A DNA stretch of 64,000 nucleotides from Aliidiomarina iranensis (GTDB taxonomy: Bacteria > Pseudomonadota > Gammaproteobacteria > Enterobacterales > Alteromonadaceae): the NCBI RefSeq assembly GCF_003987135.1, contig NZ_PIPJ01000005.1:1-64000 (forward strand). The letters run 5' to 3'. How positions within the stretch are numbered: the first letter of the stretch is position 1; every line of letters starts with the position of its first letter. Below are positions 59,085 through 64,000 of this stretch, one piece after another. The position numbers were made by a program, and so were the translations under genes. The notes under the pieces were generated by a model. It was not told the origin of the DNA and did not search any database. It was given only the letters and a program-made list of their open reading frames with translations.

Positions 59085-59858
59085 TTAGATTGGTTTTGCT
59101 AGGTTATTGATTTTATGAGGGCAATAGGGAAGTAAACGATCAGTTTCAGATTTCACAACGCTATAGCATTCACAACAAATCGCTTCTAATTTTGGGCGAT
59201 CCGTAATTTCGATACGTCCTCGGCTGTAATCAATAACGCCTTTTGCGTGTAAACGGCCAGCCGCTTCCGTGACACCCTCGCGGCGCACGCCTAACATGTT
59301 GGCGATTAATTCTTGGGTCATAACTAAATGGTTATCTTTTAACCTATCAAGGGATAACAGAAGCCATCGACAAAGCTGTTGTTCAATACTATGGTGCCGA
59401 TTGCACACTGCAGTTTGCGCCATTTGCGTAATGAGCGCTTGCGCGTAACGCAATGCTAAGTCAAGTAAATCGCCGTGCAAATTGAATTCGGTTTTCATGC
59501 GTGAACCCACAATACGATAGGCATAACCGTGGCTTTGTACGATACCGCGGCTCGTTGTGCTTTCACCGCCCATTAGCAACGACATTCCAACAAAGCCATC
59601 ATTGCCAACCACTGATATTTCGGCCTGCGAGCCGTTTTCCATAACGTACAACAGCGAAACAATGCAATTTGTTGGGAAATATACGTGGCGCATTACTTCG
59701 CCAGCTTCATACAATACCGCTCCTAAAGGCATTTCTACGAGTTCCATATGCGGAAATAGCCGCTGTTGGATAGGCTCAGGCAGGGCATTTAAGAACGCAT
59801 TTTGTGTTGGTTCTTGGTTTTTTAACTTCGAGCAGTCAACCCTGGAAACGTGGGGCAT
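59085..59858 (-). CDS. Crp/Fnr-family transcription regulator (2)
   Basis: A 257-residue paralogue of regulator 1 with the same fold: beta roll (about 35-140; VGNDGFVGMSLLMGG), dimer helix, winged helix with IANMLGVRREGVTEAAGRL, and terminal ICCECYSVVKSETDRLL. Fnr-type iron-sulfur cysteines are absent. ATG 59858 follows AAGGA by 8 bp; ATG 59876 lies upstream. It probably binds operator B in front of itself; that is inference. Confidence 0.9.
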   Translation of the reverse strand: MPHVSRVDCSKLKNQEPTQNAFLNALPEPIQQRLFPHMELVEMPLGAVLYEAGEVMRHVYFPTNCIVSLLYVMENGSQAEISVVGNDGFVGMSLLMGGESTTSRGIVQSHGYAYRIVGSRMKTEFNLHGDLLDLALRYAQALITQMAQTAVCNRHHSIEQQLCRWLLLSLDRLKDNHLVMTQELIANMLGVRREGVTEAAGRLHAKGVIDYSRGRIEITDRPKLEAICCECYSVVKSETDRLLPYCPHKINNLAKPI

Positions 59859-59892
59859 TGATATATCCTTATACATCGAATGTGATCCTTTG

Positions 59893-59933
59893 AGTATAGT
59901 TCAGATTAAAGCCTTATCCGTGCGCTACCGCAC
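59893..59933 (-). promoter_or_regulatory. Operator B and -10 box of regulator 2
   Basis: GTGCGCTACCGCAC (59920-59933) has two perfect half-sites, GTGCG and CGCAC, separated by 4 bp. On the minus strand, TATACT (59898-59893) begins 28.5 bp from the palindrome centre, putting the centre at about -41. There is no good -35 box, which agrees with activator-dependent transcription. Confidence 0.65.
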
Positions 59934-60076
59934 ATATTAATTCTGAAGATTTCGTGTTTAAGGTGAAATAATAAAATTAGTGTTTAAATTTAAGTGTATA
60001 AGCTATATTTCAGTCATTATTCCTGTTGTATGTTCGAGTAACTTTAGTGAATCTTTACGCTGCGAACCTAATTAAG

Positions 60077-60118
60077 GTGCGCTATCGCACGGAGAGCATT
60101 GAGCGTCAGAGCTATGCT
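60077..60118 (+). promoter_or_regulatory. Operator C and -10 box of the second PRC-barrel gene
   Basis: GTGCGCTATCGCAC (60077-60090), again with two perfect half-sites, lies 29.5 bp upstream of TATGCT (60113-60118), giving a predicted start near 60125 and an operator centred at -41.5. Operators B and C face opposite ways in the 320-bp gap 59859-60178 and are the only strong signals there. Confidence 0.65.
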
Positions 60119-60178
60119 CAATACTGATCTTGCAGCAACACTCTTGTTGCTAGCAAGTACTCTCGTGAGGAGCTTGAT

Positions 60179-60595
60179 ATGAACTATGAAAAACGCGACA
60201 CCATGGGCATCTATAAAGAAGATCTTAGTGGACCTGGCCCACACTTAATGGGTGCTGATACCTTAATTGGCAACGATGTTTATAACCACAAAGACGAAAA
60301 CCTCGGTGACATTAAAGAGATTATGTTAGATGTCACTAATGGTACAGTAACTTACGCAGTGCTGTCGTACAGTACGTTCCTTGGTTTAGGTGAAAAGCTA
60401 TTTGCAGTGCCGTGGAAGGCACTGAAGCTAGACACAGAGAACAAACGTTTTGTTCTTAATGTTGAAAAGGATAGCCTGAGTGACGCTCCCGGCTTCGATA
60501 AGAAAAACTGGCCTAATTTTGCTGATGAGAAATGGAGCCGTGATGTGAACACCTTTTATGCATCAGCGGTGACAACGAAATTCCCTAGAAAATAA
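60179..60595 (+). CDS. PRC-barrel domain protein
   Basis: A 138-residue cytoplasmic-looking protein with one PRC-barrel domain (about 25-105; LIGNDVYNHKDENLGDIKEIMLD and FAVPWKALKLD). Its domain resembles each repeat of the exported two-barrel protein of this block (same FLGLGEK/FLGMGEK core). GTGAGGAGCTTGAT precedes the ATG. Family members are often induced by osmotic or starvation stress; the function is unknown. Confidence 0.87.
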   Translation: MNYEKRDTMGIYKEDLSGPGPHLMGADTLIGNDVYNHKDENLGDIKEIMLDVTNGTVTYAVLSYSTFLGLGEKLFAVPWKALKLDTENKRFVLNVEKDSLSDAPGFDKKNWPNFADEKWSRDVNTFYASAVTTKFPRK

Positions 60596-60610
60596 TATCT
60601 ATTGTTAACA

Positions 60611-60638
60611 AAAAACCCGCTTAAATTAGCGGGTTTTT
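60611..60638 (+). terminator. Terminator of the PRC-barrel gene
   Basis: An 11-bp perfect stem AAAAACCCGCT/AGCGGGTTTTT with a six-base loop and a T tail. Confidence 0.93.
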
Positions 60639-60648
60639 CATTTCTAAT

Positions 60649-60662
60649 GTTAGCTAGCGCAC
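60649..60662 (+). promoter_or_regulatory. Operator E before the small membrane peptide gene
   Basis: GTTAGCTAGCGCAC differs from operator A (same strand) at one base and keeps one perfect CTAGCGCAC half. TATTAT at 60691-60696 lies farther off (35.5 bp) than in the other four cases, so the promoter assignment is weaker. Confidence 0.4.
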
Positions 60663-60722
60663 ATACAAAATGCAGATGCTGATACAGAGTTATTATTCAA
60701 TTGCACTCAACGGACAAATATT

Positions 60723-60869
60723 ATGTTAGAAACAATTATTATAATACTGATTATTCTTTGGGCTTTAGGCCTGGTGACATCTTATACTTTAGGCGGTTTT
60801 ATACACATACTACTCGTCATTGCACTTATCGTTATTGTACTACGCTTGGTTCGTGGCCGTAGAATTTAA
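60723..60869 (+). CDS. Lmo0937-family small membrane peptide
   Basis: A 48-residue peptide with two membrane helices joined by a GLVTSYTLGGF turn and a basic end LVRGRRI. This pattern is that of the Lmo0937/DUF5670 family, common in bacteria and often stress-induced. The ATG has only a weak ribosome-binding site. It ends 11 bp before the metK stop codon. Its place beside operator E and the PRC-barrel gene supports membership in the same regulon. Confidence 0.8.
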   Translation: MLETIIIILIILWALGLVTSYTLGGFIHILLVIALIVIVLRLVRGRRI

Positions 60870-60880
60870 ATTTTCAATCT

Positions 60881-62023
60881 TTAGAGCGATGCGCGAATTG
60901 CGTCCACTTTGTCGGTGCGTTCCCAAGGGAACTCATCGCGCCCGAAGTGGCCGTATGCCGCGGTGGCTTGATAAATTGGCTGCTCCAAATCAAGCATTTT
61001 GATAATCCCATAGGGGCGTAAATCGAAATGATCACGAATAATTCGAATCAACGTATCTTCATCATGCTTACTCGTACCAAAGGTTTCAACACTGATAGAC
61101 GTGGGCTCGGCAACGCCTATTGCATAAGAAACTTGCAGCTCTAAGCGTTCGGCAAGGCCAGCCGCAACTAAATTCTTCGCGACATAGCGCGCGGCATAAG
61201 CGGCACTGCGGTCTACTTTCGAGGGGTCCTTACCTGAGAATGCCCCCCCACCATGGCGCGCCATGCCGCCATATGTATCCACAATAATTTTCCGGCCAGT
61301 TAAGCCACAATCACCCATAGGGCCACCAATTACAAAGCGGCCAGTTGGGTTGATATGAATCTGTGTGTTCTTAGTTAACCACTCAGTTGGTAGCACAGGC
61401 TTGATAATAGTATCCATCACAGCGTCGCGAAGCGTACTCAAATCAATTTCCGGTGCATGTTGAGTGGATAATACAATCGCATCGATACCTACCGGTTTGC
61501 CATCTTCGTAAATAAAGGTAAGTTGGCTTTTCGCATCGGGCCGCAACCAAGGTAAATCGCTGCGGCGCATATCCGCTTGGCGTTGTACGAGTTTATGTGC
61601 GTACATGATGGGCGCTGGCATTAATTCTGCGGTTTCATTTGAGGCATAACCAAACATTAAGCCTTGATCGCCCGCGCCTTGATCTTCTGGGCGAGCCCGA
61701 TCAACACCTTGGTTGATATCCGGCGATTGTTTACCAATGGCATTAAGTACTGCACAGCTATCTGCATCAAAGCCCATATCTGAGTGGGTGTAGCCAATTT
61801 TACGAACGGCTGCGCGAGTGAGTTCTTCGATATCCACCCAAGCATTTGTATTAATTTCACCACCCACCAACACCATGCCGGTTTTAACATAGGTTTCGCA
61901 GGCCACACGGGCTTTCGGATCTTGGGTAAGGATGGCATCTAAAACTGCATCAGAAATTTGATCTGCAATTTTATCAGGATGCCCCTCGGAAACCGATTCA
62001 GAAGTAAATAAATGACGTGCCAT
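60881..62023 (-). CDS. metK: S-adenosylmethionine synthetase
   Basis: A 380-residue enzyme that makes SAM from methionine and [28 protein letters not shown] and [19 protein letters not shown] are perfect. The C-terminus [16 protein letters not shown] is typical of gammaproteobacteria. It is divergent from tkt, as in many relatives. A MetJ-like operator lies upstream. Confidence 0.98.
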   Translation of the reverse strand: MARHLFTSESVSEGHPDKIADQISDAVLDAILTQDPKARVACETYVKTGMVLVGGEINTNAWVDIEELTRAAVRKIGYTHSDMGFDADSCAVLNAIGKQSPDINQGVDRARPEDQGAGDQGLMFGYASNETAELMPAPIMYAHKLVQRQADMRRSDLPWLRPDAKSQLTFIYEDGKPVGIDAIVLSTQHAPEIDLSTLRDAVMDTIIKPVLPTEWLTKNTQIHINPTGRFVIGGPMGDCGLTGRKIIVDTYGGMARHGGGAFSGKDPSKVDRSAAYAARYVAKNLVAAGLAERLELQVSYAIGVAEPTSISVETFGTSKHDEDTLIRIIRDHFDLRPYGIIKMLDLEQPIYQATAAYGHFGRDEFPWERTDKVDAIRASL

Positions 62024-62087
62024 AAGTTCTCAATGCTCCAATAATTTGCGCGTATGTTAGCGCATAATCCTGCGTAAATCTAGTTTT

Positions 62088-62111
62088 AGACGTCTATCTG
62101 TCTATATGCGT
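62088..62111 (-). promoter_or_regulatory. MetJ operator upstream of metK
   Basis: AGACGTCT (62088-62095) is a perfect met box. It is followed without a gap by ATCTGTCT (5 of 8) and ATATGCGT (4 of 8), the tandem 8-bp layout needed for cooperative MetJ binding. It is 65 bp before the metK start. In E. coli, metK is repressed by MetJ with SAM. MetJ itself is not in the window. Confidence 0.8.
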
Positions 62112-62274
62112 TAGCTGCCAAAGGCTCCATCATGCGGAGAAGGCTGCTTTCGTGACGTGCTCTTGTTCACAATACGTGCTTTCAATTTGCGTGAGCTGCC
62201 GGAATGATAGACAATACCGCGCACAAGGTTACGCCTTGAGCCCTTCAAATGATCATAAAAGCTAGGAGTTTCTG

Positions 62275-64000
62275 ATGTCAGATCGCCGCTATTTTGCTAA
62301 TGCTATTCGTGCCTTAAGTATGGACGCCGTTCAAGAAGCCAAATCGGGCCACCCCGGTGCACCCATGGGCATGGCGGATATAGCCGAAGTATTGTGGCGA
62401 GATTACCTATCGCACAACCCAAGCAACCCAAACTGGGTTAATCGCGATCGCTTCGTGCTCTCGAATGGTCATGGCTCTATGCTGATATATTCTTTATTGC
62501 ATTTAACCGGCTATGACGTATCGATTGACGATTTAAAGAGTTTTCGCCAACTGCATTCAAAAACACCAGGGCATCCAGAATACGGTTACACTCCCGGCGT
62601 AGAAACCACCACAGGTCCACTTGGCCAAGGTGTTGCCAATGCGGTGGGAATGGCGATTGCTGAAAAAGTATTGGCGGCACAGTTTAATCAAACAAATTTC
62701 CCGATTGTTGATCATTACACTTACACCTTCTTAGGCGATGGCTGCTTGATGGAGGGCATTTCGCACGAGGCATGCTCGCTGGCTGGCACTCTTGGCCTCG
62801 GAAAATTAATCGCTTTTTATGACGATAATGGCATTTCTATCGATGGCGAGGTAGAAGGTTGGTTTACCGACGACACCGCGAAGCGCTTTGAAAGTTATGG
62901 TTGGCAAGTGCTTGCTGATGTTGATGGCCATGATAGCGCTGCCGTAACGAAAGCCATTGAAGCTGCGCGAGCAGAAACGAACAAGCCTACACTTATTTGC
63001 TGCAAAACCGTTATTGGCTTTGGTGCCCCCAATAAGCAAGGCACCGAAAGCTGCCATGGCGCGCCTTTAGGCGATGAAGAAATCGCGGCTACCCGCAAGG
63101 CCTTAGGCTGGGAGCACGGTAAATTTGAAATTCCTGATGATGTGTATACTGCATGGTCAGCATTTGCTAGTGGAGCCGAAGCTGAAGTCGAGTGGAATGA
63201 GCTGTTTGCTGCATACGGCAAAGCTTATCCAGAACTCGCAGCGGAGCTTCTGCGCCGAATGAAGGGTGAATTACCAGCCGATTGGGCTGCCACTTCGCAA
63301 GCTTACATTGAAGAGCTGCAAGCGAATCCAGAAAAAATTGCTACTCGTAAGGCATCGCAAAATACCTTAAATGCCTTTGGCCCTTGTTTACCTGAATTTC
63401 TTGGTGGCTCTGCTGATTTAGCCGGATCGAATCTTACCATTTGGAAGGATTCCAAGCCTTTAACCACAGCCGATTTTTCGGGTAACTACATTTATTATGG
63501 CGTGCGTGAATTCGGTATGTCGGCAATTATGAACGGCATTCAATTACATGGTGGCTTCCGCCCTTATGGCGCAACCTTTCTGATGTTTATGGAATATGCG
63601 CGCAATGCGATTCGCATGGCATCATTAATGAAGCAGCCAGTGATTCATGTTTACACCCATGATTCAATTGGATTGGGTGAAGATGGGCCAACGCACCAAC
63701 CAGTGGAACAACTGGCGAATCTGCGTTTAACGCCGAACTGCGAAAGCTGGCGCCCATGTGATCAAGTAGAATCAGCTGTTGCCTGGCAGGCGGCGGTTGA
63801 GCGCAGTGATGGGCCTACTTGTTTAATATTTACGCGCCAAGGTGTTGCGCAAATGGCACGTGATACGCAGCAACTAAAAGATGTACGCAAAGGCGGCTAT
63901 GTGTTGAAAGATTTTGCTGCTGAGCCGGAGCTGATTTTAATCGCCACGGGCTCTGAAGTGGAACTCGCCATGCAGGCGGCTGAAGCGCTCACCGCTAAAG
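62275..64000 (+). CDS. tkt: Transketolase, 3' end beyond the window
   Basis: The first 575 residues of a TPP enzyme of the pentose phosphate pathway (usually about 660-670). Substrate and cofactor signatures include [19 protein letters not shown], the [15 protein letters not shown] His, [17 protein letters not shown], the TPP/Mg site [14 protein letters not shown] and the pyrimidine-domain [15 protein letters not shown] precedes the ATG. The reading frame is open to the window edge. Confidence 0.97.
   Translation, partial: MSDRRYFANAIRALSMDAVQEAKSGHPGAPMGMADIAEVLWRDYLSHNPSNPNWVNRDRFVLSNGHGSMLIYSLLHLTGYDVSIDDLKSFRQLHSKTPGHPEYGYTPGVETTTGPLGQGVANAVGMAIAEKVLAAQFNQTNFPIVDHYTYTFLGDGCLMEGISHEACSLAGTLGLGKLIAFYDDNGISIDGEVEGWFTDDTAKRFESYGWQVLADVDGHDSAAVTKAIEAARAETNKPTLICCKTVIGFGAPNKQGTESCHGAPLGDEEIAATRKALGWEHGKFEIPDDVYTAWSAFASGAEAEVEWNELFAAYGKAYPELAAELLRRMKGELPADWAATSQAYIEELQANPEKIATRKASQNTLNAFGPCLPEFLGGSADLAGSNLTIWKDSKPLTTADFSGNYIYYGVREFGMSAIMNGIQLHGGFRPYGATFLMFMEYARNAIRMASLMKQPVIHVYTHDSIGLGEDGPTHQPVEQLANLRLTPNCESWRPCDQVESAVAWQAAVERSDGPTCLIFTRQGVAQMARDTQQLKDVRKGGYVLKDFAAEPELILIATGSEVELAMQAAEALTAK

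Noticed and set aside
59085-59858. Fnr-type oxygen sensor
   Set aside because: The N-terminal cysteine cluster needed for a [4Fe-4S] centre is absent; only the fold and operator geometry resemble Fnr.
62024-62274. SAM riboswitch upstream of metK
   Set aside because: I saw no structured leader with the expected helices, and a MetJ box explains the regulation better.
1-64000. Prophage, insertion sequence, integron or toxin-antitoxin pair
   Set aside because: No transposase, integrase, capsid or recognisable toxin-antitoxin gene was seen, and nearly all the space is taken by conserved housekeeping genes.

Overview
This 64 kb window looks like ordinary chromosome of a marine gammaproteobacterium of the Alteromonadales, most likely Idiomarinaceae (Idiomarina, Aliidiomarina or Pseudidiomarina). 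I infer this from protein style, from PanP in place of PanD, and from several gene blocks arranged as in enteric and marine gammaproteobacteria. No taxonomic search was possible. I saw no prophage, insertion sequence, CRISPR array or tRNA gene.

Layout. 0-0.2 kb: the 5S rRNA end of an rRNA operon and its terminator. 0.4-7.5 kb: envelope genes, namely a TonB-dependent receptor, a small membrane protein, a PCu(A)C copper chaperone, an outer-membrane barrel, and a DUF3299/permease/ATPase operon whose permease carries a His-rich repeat tract. 7.5-15.7 kb: ppa, fbp, mpl, ubiX, the ABC pair yadGH, a TrmB-like methyltransferase and the aspartate decarboxylase panP. 15.7-28.4 kb: panC-panB-folK-pcnB-gluQ-dksA-sfsA in E. 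coli order, then pepB, hrpB and mrcB. 28.4-36.8 kb: maeA, hemL, an aspartate carbamoyltransferase, hemJ, erpA, a small secreted protein and pepQ. 37-40.8 kb: anmK, an M23 endopeptidase and tyrS. 41-47.7 kb: the conserved lptD-surA-pdxA-rsmA-apaG-apaH operon. 47.9-54.7 kb: amgK-murU, rluA, a PIN-PhoH ATPase and rsmE-gshB-yqgE-ruvX. 54.8-60.9 kb: an accessory block between rsmE and metK. 60.9-64 kb: metK and the divergent, truncated tkt.

How the genes work together. Four cell-wall recycling enzymes (Mpl, AnmK, AmgK, MurU) lie in the window with the synthase PBP1b and an M23 endopeptidase. Pantothenate synthesis is complete apart from PanE: PanP makes beta-alanine and PanB/PanC use it. SurA assembles LptD in the outer membrane. 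HemL, HemJ and ErpA support heme and iron-sulfur metabolism.

The most novel part is the accessory block at 57.0-60.9 kb: a periplasmic two-repeat PRC-barrel protein, two Crp/Fnr-family regulators, a second PRC-barrel protein and a 48-residue Lmo0937-like membrane peptide. Every gene in it is preceded by a copy of the palindrome GTGCG-CTAG-CGCAC (14 bp, the geometry of an Fnr-type operator). In four of the five cases it is centred about 29 bp upstream of a -10-like hexamer, the spacing of a class II activator site. I read this as a small, self-regulated circuit. A second notable point is that pcnB appears to start at AUU, exactly where E. coli pcnB does.
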